64,000 nt of DNA, from positions 1-64,000 of the forward strand of contig NZ_CANMGY010000012.1 of NCBI RefSeq assembly GCF_947497555.1, given 5' to 3'. Source of the stretch: an uncultured Umboniibacter sp. (GTDB lineage: Bacteria; Pseudomonadota; Gammaproteobacteria; Pseudomonadales; DSM-25080). Each line of letters starts with the position of its first letter. Positions within the stretch are counted from its first letter, which is position 1. The notes under the pieces were generated by a model, which did no database searches, was not told the DNA's origin, and saw only the letters and a program-made list of their open reading frames with translations. The position numbers and the translations under genes were made by a program. Below are positions 1 through 8,667 of this stretch, one piece after another.

Positions 1-1030
1 CATCCCAACGGTATTGCACGTATTCAAGGTAGTTGGCGTTATCGCTGGCGAGATCAATCACTATGCCACCGGGCGACGTGATTTTGAGCATGATTTGCCC
101 ATTCACATCGAAGTAGCGGCGGACCATATTATTGTCACCACGGGCCTCGAGGACCACCTTGCCACGGGGATCGACCGCCAAGGTTTCTTGGAAGTAGTTA
201 GTCAGCTCGCCGTTGACGCGCCGTGCGTCCCAAAGCTTGGTGACGAATCCGTATTGGTTGTATTCATACTGGACCGCACTGTCCTCGTTGGCGGCATCGA
301 ACTGCTGGAATACTCGGCCGTACTGATCGTAGTTGGTGAAGGTATGGAACATTTCCTCATCACCTGCCACGGCGAGATTGGCGTCGACCATACGCACGGT
401 GCCCACGGCACGACCGTAGCCGTCAAGTTGGTACTGCTCGTGATACTGCGCGTCATTGGCCGCAAAGGTATCGAAACTCACCCCTGTACTGTAGGAACTG
501 GCACCACTCGCGTGGGCCACTTCGATGAGTTGCCCTAAACGCTCCACACCACTGTTGAAAGCACTACCGTGGGAAGTGTTTGGATCCATATAACGGTACA
601 AGGTTAGCTCGTTGATGTTATCGTCGTTCTCCGAACCGTGGACGACCTGTTGGTACGTCTTACGGCCGTATTGATCGTAGCCGATGGACGTCACGTTACC
701 CCGAGCATCCGTTTGCTGGGTTAGCTCGCCGAAGGCGTTGGTGACATAGGCATACGTCCCTTTATCCGCATCGGTCATACCGGTTTTGACACCGCGATGA
801 TCGTAGCTAATCAACGTCTGAATCGTTGTCCCATCCGCCACGGCATCGGTACGCGTGAGATTCCCCATGGCATCGTAGGTGAAGCGGATCTCGCCATCGA
901 GCGAATCCACAACGCGATCCACTTTGCCGTCGGCACGTTTGAGGGTGGTGGTTGAGCGACTGTCCACCGAATTACTTTCCGTCGTACTCAGGCCGTAGGT
1001 CGCGCGTTCGAATCGCGCCGAGCGGGCCAT
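1..1030 (-). CDS. RHS/YD-repeat protein, truncated at its 5' end and cut by the window edge
   Basis: The minus strand is open from ATG at 1030 to position 1 (343 codons, no stop). The translation shows typical YD repeats: FTYDAMGNLTR, ISYDHRGV, IGYDQYGRKTYQ, NYDQYGRVFQQFD and YEYNQYGFVTKLWD. RHS proteins are large secreted or cell-surface polymorphic toxins with a YD-repeat shell; the variable toxin end would lie beyond the left edge. GGAAGG lies just upstream of the ATG, but the protein has no signal peptide and begins directly in repeat sequence. An in-frame TAA sits before the alternative ATG at 1045. I infer that the original 5' part was lost. Its first codons overlap a tRNA 3'-end-like fragment, which suggests truncation at an integration junction. 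Confident as RHS; unsure whether it is expressed. Confidence 0.8.
   Translation of the reverse strand, partial: MARSARFERATYGLSTTESNSVDSRSTTTLKRADGKVDRVVDSLDGEIRFTYDAMGNLTRTDAVADGTTIQTLISYDHRGVKTGMTDADKGTYAYVTNAFGELTQQTDARGNVTSIGYDQYGRKTYQQVVHGSENDDNINELTLYRYMDPNTSHGSAFNSGVERLGQLIEVAHASGASSYSTGVSFDTFAANDAQYHEQYQLDGYGRAVGTVRMVDANLAVAGDEEMFHTFTNYDQYGRVFQQFDAANEDSAVQYEYNQYGFVTKLWDARRVNGELTNYFQETLAVDPRGKVVLEARGDNNMVRRYFDVNGQIMLKITSPGGIVIDLASDNANYLEYVQYRWD
996..1029 (+). other. tRNA 3'-end fragment, probable attR of a genomic island
   Basis: On the plus strand the T-arm is perfect: stem GCGCG (1002-1006), loop TTCGAAT (1007-1013), stem CGCGC (1014-1018). It is followed by a 7-nt acceptor strand CGAGCGG (1019-1025), discriminator G (1026) and CCA (1027-1029), preceded by AGGTC as a variable loop. 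Upstream sequence cannot fold into an anticodon arm or supply a pairing CCGCTCG, so only the 3' part exists. Many integrases recombine at tRNA 3' ends and leave such a copy at the far side of the island. The RHS gene on the left and ordinary genes on the right fit an attR. The tRNA identity is unresolved. Confidence 0.6.
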
Positions 1031-1192
1031 ATTTATCCTTCCCATTTAGTGATCACCCGTCAACACATATACTTAGTAACCTTCGTGAAATTTGAAGTTT
1101 TTTTCAGTAGCGTTGTTATGGCGCCATCAAGAAGAAAACAGTCTACCTCCTCGCCATGCCTTTTACACTAAACTCAGCAGCGTCAAATAAGA

Positions 1193-1498
1193 CTATTGAA
1201 TAATCTCCAGTATCTCCCGAGTCGCCTCAACCAACTTGATCACGCGCCCTTCAACCTCGATGGTTAAAGCCCCATCAGCACCTAGCGGAATAACAACCTC
1301 CGCATGCGCAACCACCTCAATATCAAGCTCTCGGCCAACCGCCAATTTCTTCTGCCAACCTGGCGGTAATTCGCCTGTTCGCTTGGCCTTTTTCTCCAAG
1401 CCAGGCGGTAGCTGGTGAGCACTAACGGGCTTAGCCTGCGTTACATTAGCCCCCGCAATGAATAGTAGGCCTGCGGCCATTATTACTAGCTTTTTCAT
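1193..1498 (-). CDS. small secreted protein with LPPG motifs
   Basis: This 101-residue protein starts with a clear signal peptide (MKKLVIMAAGLLFIAGANVTQA). Two LPPG elements follow, LPPGLEKKAKRTG and LPPGWQKKLAVG, in a basic segment at about residues 29-53. The C-terminal half is acidic and hydrophobic and looks beta-rich. LPPG(x)KK segments occur in small periplasmic proteins of proteobacteria, including RcnB-like ones, but I cannot assign a function. An SD (AAGGAAAAC) lies upstream of the ATG at 1498. It is a single gene, not in an operon with its neighbours. Confidence 0.65.
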   Translation of the reverse strand: MKKLVIMAAGLLFIAGANVTQAKPVSAHQLPPGLEKKAKRTGELPPGWQKKLAVGRELDIEVVAHAEVVIPLGADGALTIEVEGRVIKLVEATREILEIIQ

Positions 1499-2048
1499 GT
1501 TTAGTTTTCCTTACATCTCGGCAAAGTTTACTCACTCGTTAGGCTGCCATCTCTGCTCTATGGTGGAATCTGTGAGCTTGGTTGGTTAATTCGCACCTTA
1601 AATTGAATCGCCTTGGAAGAACATCGAGTGGCTCATGCAAAGCCACTAATTTTTCCGAAACGTGCTGCGTCTCTCAACCTCAAATCAACCTCCGATTGCG
1701 AGGGTAATCAGCTTCCAAAAAACCATCACTGTGGGTATGATGACTCATCGACTAAAACTGGATTTTGCCGAAACATTTAAGTATGGAGCCCAGCATAAAG
1801 AGCATGTTAGCCGCCTCATTAGCCACGGCTATCCTAACATTTCTTGGAAAAGCCAAGACGAGTTCAGCCCAAATTAATCAAGCTAATCAGCAGTATGAAT
1901 CGACCTTGGCCTCGAGTGACAATAACCCCGCGATAGAGAGTACGCGACTGACATAACAACTAACCGCTAGAATACCTCTCACTTCGTCGGCTCGACCCTA
2001 GAACTTAAATTACAGCAATATAATTTTGATTTTTTAATAGGAAGTACC
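1499..2048. other. 550-bp gap with one terminator-like hairpin and no convincing gene
   Basis: No convincing gene lies here. A plus-strand reading from about 1783 to 1956 begins with a hydrophobic, signal-like stretch (MLAASLATAILTFLG), but it has no good SD and no recognisable family, so I do not annotate it. A hairpin with a T tract sits at 1627-1654. Just before the next gene are TATAAT (about 2018-2023) and an SD (AGGAAG) six bases before the ATG at 2049, consistent with a local promoter for that gene. Confidence 0.4.
1627..1654 (+). terminator. orphan intrinsic-terminator-like hairpin
   Basis: AGTGGCT (1627-1633), a 7-nt loop, then AGCCACT (1641-1647) form a perfect 7-bp stem followed by AATTTTT. 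No plus-strand gene lies upstream that it could terminate, so it may end an unseen small RNA or be a relic. Confidence 0.4.
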
Positions 2049-3116
2049 ATGTTAAATATTATTTACATTAATTCGGGCCAAAGCCTGATGTTAGGGCTTC
2101 TGATTGTTGAACACTATCGTCAACAATCAGAGGAAGCTCTGCTAGCTATAGCAGAAGGCGCTCGACCATTTGTTGAAGAGACGGGATTTATCTATCAAAA
2201 GGATTTTTTTCTCCTTGAGGACATCAAGAGCTTCCACGGTGAATCTATCAATATCGTAGTTCGCCAGCATCCTAGTACCATCGGACAAATTTCTTTAATT
2301 CTCGATGAAATCGACTTAGGCAATATTCAGGTTTCAAGCTACGAGGACAGCTTTGCGATCGGATACCTAGAACCTCATACGTTTTCCAGACTATTACGAA
2401 AGTACAAAATAGAAGCTAGACATTCTCTCAGCTTTGATCGCTTACATCTGCTTGACATCCCCGAGAAGATCGAAGGACAGCTAGTCAGTTCTGAAAACCT
2501 TCATCACATCAGGAATTCATACCCTGTTCTATTTCACGAGGCTCAGAAGGTAATGGAGCTCTTTGATCGTCTGCAGATTAAGGAATTGACGCTAGTCGCA
2601 ATGAGACCTATTGGCTCCGACAAATTTCATAGAGGCCGTTATAAATCGTCGAAACCCACTCGAACATTAGTTCGTATCGTGAATGACCTTATTCCCTACT
2701 GTGATACTCAGGACATTGTTGTATACCGACAGGATAAGAGAGACCGCGTACTCACTCGTGGAGCGATAAAACACCTCATCGCCGGCCGCCCACATTTAGC
2801 GCTAAACCTCGACGATCACTTATCGGGCGCTTTTGGTTTAGACGCCATTCTTTACCTTCTCGCAATGAGTGATATTAAACTTTCAGTGATATGTTTTAAC
2901 ACTTCGTTTCCGTTGAGCTACTCAAGAATTGGCAGTAACAACCAATATATTGTAGGAATAGACATTGATCGCATTGAACATTACGATTTGGTAGCTTCAG
3001 CTGAACCATCGCTCATGGAAGTCTACGACCGAATGATGCGTTATATCGAGGTTCAAGAAAACCCAAGCTTCAGTGTAGATCAATTATCGCACGGTTTATT
3101 TAGGATACGTCGGTAG
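2049..3116 (+). CDS. hypothetical protein, orphan 355-aa gene
   Basis: A good SD (AGGAAG, six bases away) precedes the ATG. The protein is soluble, with no signal peptide or membrane segment. Alternating strand and helix segments (N-terminal LNIIYINSGQSLMLG; later LTLVAMRPIGSDKFHRG and LSYSRIGSNNQYIVGIDID) give a Rossmann-like or glycosyltransferase-like impression. Bacterial sialyl- and polysialyltransferase families were considered, but no diagnostic motif is clear enough to call one. It stands alone. Its stop codon is followed in the same frame by a remnant of a TonB C-terminus, suggesting it was inserted into or recombined with an older locus. Function unknown. Confidence 0.6.
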   Translation: MLNIIYINSGQSLMLGLLIVEHYRQQSEEALLAIAEGARPFVEETGFIYQKDFFLLEDIKSFHGESINIVVRQHPSTIGQISLILDEIDLGNIQVSSYEDSFAIGYLEPHTFSRLLRKYKIEARHSLSFDRLHLLDIPEKIEGQLVSSENLHHIRNSYPVLFHEAQKVMELFDRLQIKELTLVAMRPIGSDKFHRGRYKSSKPTRTLVRIVNDLIPYCDTQDIVVYRQDKRDRVLTRGAIKHLIAGRPHLALNLDDHLSGAFGLDAILYLLAMSDIKLSVICFNTSFPLSYSRIGSNNQYIVGIDIDRIEHYDLVASAEPSLMEVYDRMMRYIEVQENPSFSVDQLSHGLFRIRR

Positions 3117-3233
3117 CTAAAAGCTTCTTTAAAAGAATATGAAGCATTTCGTTACGCCCCGCGATTCATTGACGGCCAACCCGTTGCAACTCCTCGCGTA
3201 CGCAACCGTTTTACCTTTGAAATTCAAGGTTAG
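3117..3233 (+). pseudogene. C-terminal remnant of a TonB-type energy transducer
   Basis: In the same frame as the preceding gene, directly after its TAG stop, the sequence reads about 37 codons to TAG at 3231-3233. It ends YAPRFIDGQPVATPRVRN followed by RFTFEIQG. This is the characteristic end of TonB C-terminal domains (YxPRxxxGxPVxTxGVxxRFxFEI). It has no start codon and no upstream TonB sequence. The rest of the gene, with its N-terminal membrane anchor and Pro-rich linker, is gone. The preserved reading suggests recent loss. Confidence 0.7.
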
Positions 3234-3250
3234 TTATTAGATTCCTGTTC

Positions 3251-3277
3251 AGGCCGACTGCTACCGCAGCTCGGCCT
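3251..3277. terminator. hairpin after the Lrp-family gene
   Basis: AGGCCGACTGC, TACC loop, then GCAG-C-TCGGCCT form an 11-bp stem with one bulge, reaching the stop codon of the minus-strand regulator gene. No T tract follows on either strand, so termination efficiency is uncertain. It may serve both directions. Confidence 0.4.
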
Positions 3278-3708
3278 CAGCCAAACACCACCGCTGTTTG
3301 CACGCCCTTCACTTCCGGATGATTGGTCAAGGTATCGAAAATCCACTCTCGCAACTGGGATGTATCCACCAGAGCTACATGAGCCACCACATCATAATCA
3401 CCGCCTGTATGAAAGCTTGTTAGCACCTCTTCCTGTTCATTGAGAAAATTCAGAAAGCTCATTACTGAATCACGGGTATGATGATTCAATAGAATAGAGA
3501 CCAAGACCTGTAAGTGAGCACCTAACTTATGAGGATCAACCTCGCAGCGATAGCCGGTGATGACCCCGTTTTGTTCTAAGCGCTTAACTCGCTCTAGCGC
3601 CGTGGACGGAGCAACGCCTAGCTCGGCTGCCAACTGCTTGTTCGTCATTCTGCCATCACTACCGAGTAGTTGCAGAATTTTGGCATCCACGGCATCTAAT
3701 GTGCTCAT
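3277..3708 (-). CDS. Lrp/AsnC-family transcriptional regulator
   Basis: This 143-residue protein has the standard two-domain Lrp/AsnC architecture. The N-terminal winged helix-turn-helix covers residues 1-60 (LDAVDAKILQLLGSDGRMT, then ELGVAPSTALERVKRLEQNGVI). A C-terminal RAM/AsnC ligand-binding domain follows, with the typical HTGGDYDVVAHVAL strand near residue 100. ATG at 3708 is chosen because GAGGA lies eight bases upstream; TTG at 3711 is the alternative. It is 25 bp downstream of a PLP enzyme gene on the same strand, so it probably senses an amino acid and controls that enzyme and its own operon. Confidence 0.9.
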   Translation of the reverse strand: MSTLDAVDAKILQLLGSDGRMTNKQLAAELGVAPSTALERVKRLEQNGVITGYRCEVDPHKLGAHLQVLVSILLNHHTRDSVMSFLNFLNEQEEVLTSFHTGGDYDVVAHVALVDTSQLREWIFDTLTNHPEVKGVQTAVVFG

Positions 3709-3733
3709 CAAAGCTTTCCTCAGAATAAAAGAT

Positions 3734-5515
3734 CTATGCTAACCGTTTTTTCAGGGACTTTCCTGCCCCAACGTGCTGCTCATATACGCGTTTAGTCTCG
3801 GCCAACAGTAACGCATCCATATTGTCGATATCAAAGCCACTACTAAAGCCTTCGCACAGCGGATCAATGTGGATTTTCGCAGCCAGATATAAGTGAGCCA
3901 TCAGCTCACGAACATCTTCTGTCCCCATCGAGATCCGAATGGTCGTGGGATAAATATTGGCATCAGCCAATGCACCACCGGACAGCTCAGAATGAGAAGT
4001 TAGCGCCGGGCATAGAACTAGAGTATTCGTTTGGCCAATACTCACCTGATGACTAAAACAAGGCTCCAGTGCATCAAAAAAGCGCTTAAACGCTGCCACA
4101 TCTACGTTCGCATTCTCAAAATCGACGGTAAACAGAGGTGAAGGCAACCCAAGATAATGACTGTCTAAAAGTTGTTGGTGGTTAGGATGAGCCGGCACGG
4201 CATTGGAATTCACCCGCACCATTGGGTTTGACGCTAAGAACGCGGTAAACACCCGGGTAGCAATGCCCTTATGAAGCATGCGTTGCTCCAGCGTCTTCAT
4301 TCCGCTCATTACCTCCGCCGCTTTATCGGCATCAAGGAAGGCGCCTTTGATGTAATAGACGTCCCAAAACATGGTATCCGACCACTTAACTCCGTTAATG
4401 GTTTCGCCCTTGGGCATAAACATGGTCTCGATCTTGCCAATCACAACCCCCGCGGTGGTAGAGCCGCCACCTGATAGATCCTTGGTGTAGCTATGCACCA
4501 CATAATCGGGCCTTTCATCGGGGTTCGTCCGCTGTAGCGGTTGGTGTAAAAAGGGTGTTGCCAAGGTTGAATCTAGAATCACGCAGTGACCTTCACGATG
4601 GGAGATCGCACAGATGTTCGGCACATCTAACACGTAGCCGTGGGGGTTGCAGGGCGACTCGAGATACACATGCAGCTTTGCCTGCTGCAGTCGATCAGCA
4701 TGGCGCACCTTCACGTCATGCAAGAAGGCCTCGAAACTCGAGGCATCCAGCTCGTCAAACCACTCGATCTGAATATCCAAGCGTTGGCGCTGAGCAAAAT
4801 AGTCCACCAGCAGTTGGTGCACGCCGCCATACACATTACGCGATACAATCAACACATCGCCGAGGCGTAACTTATTACTCAAAATACCGTCAATGGCGGC
4901 CATCCCGGAATTATAGTTCCAAGCCAAATATTCCTGAGTAAACGGGCCTGCCTCTAAATCAACAATAGCATTGGCCAGCGCGATGGAGGTTGGGTTGAGC
5001 AGGCGACTATAAATTTGGTGCGTTGGTTCTCTACCCGTAAAGGCATCATCTACCCACTCGGTACAGGCATAAATATAGGTTGCCGTTTTAACAACCACCG
5101 GGGTTGCAGAAAAGAGCGCGGGAACATTGTCGAAAATGGGATAGCTACCCTTCGAAAGCTGTGTAGCAGGACCGAAGTCAAACTGCTGATAGACGGAGCG
5201 AAACGGGTTTTGAAGGTTATCCAGCAGTTTCGCCATTTGAAAGGCGAGGAATTTTTTAGCATTGAAGTAACGAATTCGATCACTCTGATCTAGCGCAGGC
5301 AGGGTTGCGGTAGTCACATCCCAAAGCGACTGTAAGTTGCCCTGAGCCTTATAAAGATTATTCGTGGTGGCGATCAGCGCCTCACCATATTCGCTGTTCG
5401 GGTCAATACCAAAGTGCTGTAACTGTTCCCGAGCAAGCTCTAGGGCCGACTGAGCATGGCTGGTCTTGCGCAGCGGGGAGAGGTTCTTCATTGCCGATAG
5501 ATTCTTATCGCTCAT
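3734..5515 (-). CDS. Cys/Met metabolism PLP-dependent enzyme with extended N-terminus
   Basis: This 593-residue member of the cystathionine gamma-synthase/methionine gamma-lyase superfamily has its Schiff-base lysine in HSYTKDLSGGG (K345). The cofactor-binding aspartate lies in ILDSTLATPF (about D315), and ESPCNPHG is an active-site strand. Family members are usually near 400 residues. Here about 140 extra N-terminal residues and insertions around the active site are present, matching a longer subgroup annotated only as PLP-dependent transferase. The substrate is probably a sulfur or gamma-substituted amino acid; lyase and transferase activities cannot be told apart. SD AAGGT precedes ATG at 5515. 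It is followed by the Lrp regulator and probably co-transcribed with it. The 200-bp upstream region is very AT-rich. Confidence 0.85.
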   Translation of the reverse strand: MSDKNLSAMKNLSPLRKTSHAQSALELAREQLQHFGIDPNSEYGEALIATTNNLYKAQGNLQSLWDVTTATLPALDQSDRIRYFNAKKFLAFQMAKLLDNLQNPFRSVYQQFDFGPATQLSKGSYPIFDNVPALFSATPVVVKTATYIYACTEWVDDAFTGREPTHQIYSRLLNPTSIALANAIVDLEAGPFTQEYLAWNYNSGMAAIDGILSNKLRLGDVLIVSRNVYGGVHQLLVDYFAQRQRLDIQIEWFDELDASSFEAFLHDVKVRHADRLQQAKLHVYLESPCNPHGYVLDVPNICAISHREGHCVILDSTLATPFLHQPLQRTNPDERPDYVVHSYTKDLSGGGSTTAGVVIGKIETMFMPKGETINGVKWSDTMFWDVYYIKGAFLDADKAAEVMSGMKTLEQRMLHKGIATRVFTAFLASNPMVRVNSNAVPAHPNHQQLLDSHYLGLPSPLFTVDFENANVDVAAFKRFFDALEPCFSHQVSIGQTNTLVLCPALTSHSELSGGALADANIYPTTIRISMGTEDVRELMAHLYLAAKIHIDPLCEGFSSGFDIDNMDALLLAETKRVYEQHVGAGKSLKKRLA

Positions 5516-5719
5516 AGCTATACCTTATTTTTATTCTATTTATAGTAAAATATACCGAATAAAATATAGGTTATATTGTTGATGTTCAATGTTTTATATA
5601 ATCGAATACACAAATTATAATTTAAGCTCGACCCTCCCTTCGGTAATAGACTAATCCAATTTTTCGCAGACCATGTAGAATGCTTCGTCATCATGATGAG
5701 ATGAATCTAAGGAATTACC

Positions 5720-6823
5720 ATGTCTTCAAGCGCTTCACTATTTAAGCCTGTTCAACTTGGGCCGCTCGCCCTAAAAAATGCCATCGTGATGGCCCCCATG
5801 ACACGCAGCTTTTCGCCAGGTGGCGTTCCCAATCAGTTAGTGATTGATTACTACCGTCGCCGCGCCGAGAACGAAGTAGGCCTGATCATTACCGAGGGAA
5901 CCGTGGTGAACCACGAGGGCTCTAATGGCTATCCCAACGTGCCGCAGTTTTACGGCCAAGGCTTAGAAGGCTGGAAGGAAGTTGTTGACGCCGTGCATGC
6001 AGCTGGCGGTAAGATCGCACCGCAGCTTTGGCATGTGGGGAATGTTCGCCGCAAAGGTGTAGAACCTTTCCCTGAAGCACCCGCATATGGCCCTTCTGAG
6101 TTGCAGAAGAACGGCGAACTACTCATCAAAGGGATGTCTCAAGAAGACATCGATGAAGTGGTAGCAGCCTTCGCACAGGCCGCTGCCGATGCTAAGTCTT
6201 TAGGTTTTGACGCTATCGAACTTCATGGCGCGCACGGTTATCTGATAGATCAATTCTTCTGGGCGGGAAGTAACAAGCGTACCGATAGCTACGGCGGTGA
6301 CCTTGAGGCTCGCTCTAAGTTTGCCCGAGAAGTTATCGCGGCTTGCCGCGAAGCGGTGGGCCCAGAATTCCCAATTATCTTCCGCTGGTCACAGTGGAAA
6401 CAGCAAGACTACACCGCTCGCTTATGCGAAACGCCAGAAGAACTTCAGGCTTTCCTTCAGAGCTTAATTGATGCAGGCGTGGACATTCTTCACTGCAGCA
6501 CACGTCGCTATTGGGTAGCAGAGTTTGAAGGTTCGAACCTAAACTTAGCGGGCTGGGCGAAGAAACTCGTTAATGTACCGGTGATTACCGTGGGCAGTGT
6601 TGGCCTAAATTCCGACTTTATGGAGTATATGGTTGAAAACGACACAACATCCGAGGCGCACAATGTCGATGAACTGTGTGAGCGTTTAGATTCTGGCGAG
6701 TTTGATGCCGTCGCAGTAGGTAGAGCGCTTATTGCTGATCCAGAATGGGCAACTAAGTTACGCGATGGACGCTTTGACGAAATCGTTGGCTTTAATCGCG
6801 AGCAGTTAATGAAGTTAGTCTAG
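5720..6823 (+). CDS. Old Yellow Enzyme family NADH:flavin oxidoreductase
   Basis: This 367-residue FMN-dependent TIM-barrel enzyme is of the NemA/12-oxophytodienoate reductase type and reduces activated C=C bonds or nitro compounds in the cytoplasm. Visible signatures are MAPMTRSFSPGGVPN near the N-terminus, IITEG (about residues 56-60), PQLWHVG (about 101-107) and the IELHGAHGYLIDQF active-site strand (H169, H172 and Y174). AGSNKRTDSYGG follows, and VGRALIADPEW binds the FMN phosphate at the end. AAGGAA precedes the ATG. It is a single gene closed by a strong hairpin. Physiological substrate unknown. Confidence 0.9.
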   Translation: MSSSASLFKPVQLGPLALKNAIVMAPMTRSFSPGGVPNQLVIDYYRRRAENEVGLIITEGTVVNHEGSNGYPNVPQFYGQGLEGWKEVVDAVHAAGGKIAPQLWHVGNVRRKGVEPFPEAPAYGPSELQKNGELLIKGMSQEDIDEVVAAFAQAAADAKSLGFDAIELHGAHGYLIDQFFWAGSNKRTDSYGGDLEARSKFAREVIAACREAVGPEFPIIFRWSQWKQQDYTARLCETPEELQAFLQSLIDAGVDILHCSTRRYWVAEFEGSNLNLAGWAKKLVNVPVITVGSVGLNSDFMEYMVENDTTSEAHNVDELCERLDSGEFDAVAVGRALIADPEWATKLRDGRFDEIVGFNREQLMKLV

Positions 6824-6845
6824 TCACTAGAACTTGCTCTTACTA

Positions 6846-6876
6846 TCAATCTAGGCGAATCATTCGCCTAGATTGA
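6846..6876. terminator. strong hairpin between convergent genes
   Basis: TCAATCTAGGCGAA (6846-6859), a three-base loop TCA, then TTCGCCTAGATTGA (6863-6876) form a perfect 14-bp stem. It lies between the OYE gene and the convergent ABC-F gene, so it probably ends transcription from either side. There is no clean T tract. Confidence 0.6.
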
Positions 6877-6913
6877 TCTCACTGTGACGTTAGTGCATGT
6901 GGGTTTTTTAGCC

Positions 6914-8509
6914 TTAGAACTCAGCGTTCTGGCTAGACAGATACTCGTCGTAAGTGCCCTGGAAATCCACCACACTGTGATCTTTGATTTCAATAATACG
7001 GGTTGCCAAGCTAGACACGAACTCGCGGTCATGACTCACGAATACCAACGTACCCTCAAAACCCATCAGCCCCATGTTCAAGGCTTCAATGGATTCCATA
7101 TCTAAGTGGTTGGTAGGCTCATCCATAATCAATACGTTGATATCTAACATCATCATCTTGCCGAATAACAGGCGATTCTTTTCACCACCTGAACAGACGG
7201 AAACCTTCTTATTGATGTCGTCCGAACTAAATAGCAATCGGCCAAGCATTGCCCGAACCGCCAGATCGTCATGCTTTGGTGTCCGCCATTGCGACATCCA
7301 CTCAAACAGCGTCAGGTCATTGCTAAAATGTTCAGTGACATCCTGAGGGACATAGCCAATCTCAGCATTTTCCGCCCACTTAACGTTACCCTGTTGAGGG
7401 CTTAGCTGACCCATTAAACAGCGAAGCAGTGTAGTTTTACCCGCTCCGTTTTCACCAATCACTGCAATTCTTGCACCCGCTTCGATAATAGCGTTGCCTT
7501 TGGAGAACAGAAGACCTTCTTCATAGCCATGCCCCACATTTTCCAGCTCGAGCGCTAAACGATGTAACTTTTTATGCTGCTCGAAACGGATAAATGGGGT
7601 TTGACGACTAGACGGCTTAATGTCTTCTAGCTGAATTTTATCAATCTTCTTCGCTCGTGACGTGGCCTGCTTAGCTTTCGACGCATTCGCACTGAAGCGC
7701 GCGACGAACGCTTTGAGTTCCGCAATTTCAGCGGACTTCTTAGCGTTGTCCGCGTACATTTGTTGGCGCTTCATTGTGGAAGCCTCCATGAAGTCGTCAT
7801 AATTTCCTGGGTAAACGCGAAGCTCACCGTAGTCAATATCTGCCATGTGCGTGCACACTGAATTTAGGAAGTGACGATCGTGCGAGATAATAATCATGGT
7901 GCACTTACGCTGATTCAGGACATTCGACAACCAACCAATAGTGTGAATATCCAAGTTGTTGGTTGGCTCATCTAAGAGCAGCACATCGGGCTCAGCGAAT
8001 AACGCCTGCGCCAGGAGCACACGAACTTTCAAGCCCGGCGCTACTTCACTCATGGGGCCGAAGTGATAGCTCTCTTCAATACCCGCTTGAATAAGAATCT
8101 CACCGGCACGACTCTCGGCACTGTAGCCATCAAGCTCCATGAACTGAGTTTCAAGGTCAGCAACTAGCATCCCTTCCTCTTCACTCATCTCTGGCAGCGA
8201 GTAAATACGATCGCGCTCGCTCTTAACCTTCCACAACTCCGCATCACCTTGGATAACGGCATCCACCACACTATAAGCTTCATAGGCGAACTGATCCTGG
8301 CTTAGCACACCCAGCTTGCAGTTCGGTTCAAAGGAAACGTTGCCCGCGGTTGGAGTCAGTTCACCACTGAGGATTTTCATGAAGGTTGATTTGCCGCAAC
8401 CATTCGCACCAATCAGGCCATAGCGGTTGCCGTTACCGAATTTAGCGGAAATATTTTCAAATAGCGGTTTCGCACCAAACTGCATGGTGATGTTTGCGGT
8501 AGTAATCAA
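6914..8509 (-). CDS. ybiT: ABC-F family ATPase, YbiT type
   Basis: Two ABC ATPase domains are joined by a charged linker, with no membrane segment, as in ABC-F ribosome-associated translation factors. Domain 1 has Walker [10 protein letters not shown] (about 34-42) and Walker [12 protein letters not shown] with the ISHDRHFLN switch. Domain 2 has GENGAGKTT, signature CSGGEKNR and [11 protein letters not shown]. Near-identity of [13 protein letters not shown] and of the linker to what I recall of E. coli YbiT supports the subgroup. The start is set at TTG 8509 because AAGGAA lies six bases upstream and gives 531 residues (YbiT is 530); an in-frame TTG at 8539 would add ten non-conserved residues. 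Confidence 0.9.
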   Translation of the reverse strand: MITTANITMQFGAKPLFENISAKFGNGNRYGLIGANGCGKSTFMKILSGELTPTAGNVSFEPNCKLGVLSQDQFAYEAYSVVDAVIQGDAELWKVKSERDRIYSLPEMSEEEGMLVADLETQFMELDGYSAESRAGEILIQAGIEESYHFGPMSEVAPGLKVRVLLAQALFAEPDVLLLDEPTNNLDIHTIGWLSNVLNQRKCTMIIISHDRHFLNSVCTHMADIDYGELRVYPGNYDDFMEASTMKRQQMYADNAKKSAEIAELKAFVARFSANASKAKQATSRAKKIDKIQLEDIKPSSRQTPFIRFEQHKKLHRLALELENVGHGYEEGLLFSKGNAIIEAGARIAVIGENGAGKTTLLRCLMGQLSPQQGNVKWAENAEIGYVPQDVTEHFSNDLTLFEWMSQWRTPKHDDLAVRAMLGRLLFSSDDINKKVSVCSGGEKNRLLFGKMMMLDINVLIMDEPTNHLDMESIEALNMGLMGFEGTLVFVSHDREFVSSLATRIIEIKDHSVVDFQGTYDEYLSSQNAEF

Positions 8510-8667
8510 AGGGAATTCCTTGTGGGCGCACACCGTCAACGTAGGATTACGGTGAAGCCAATAGTAAATGTGGCGCCACTATACGGATAGCGGCGGCGAT
8601 GAACAAGTTAGCAGTTATCGGTAGTGTGCTAGGTGATTCGCATAGAACGGGAAAGCACAGGGCTAGC

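Noticed and set aside
14-538. Long plus-strand reading frame at the left end
   Set aside because: It is antisense to the RHS gene, whose YD repeats on the minus strand are unmistakable; the plus frame has no family resemblance or SD.
1-1030. Prophage remnant at the left edge
   Set aside because: No phage structural, lysis or integrase genes are in the window; only an RHS gene and an att-like fragment are visible, so island edge is all that can be said.
1662-1956. Two short overlapping plus-strand frames
   Set aside because: One has a signal-like hydrophobic run, but no SD, no family and unusual codons; kept only as a note in the gap entry.
4555-4941. Arg-rich plus-strand frame inside the PLP enzyme gene
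   Set aside because: Antisense to a well-defined enzyme; composition is that of a shadow frame.
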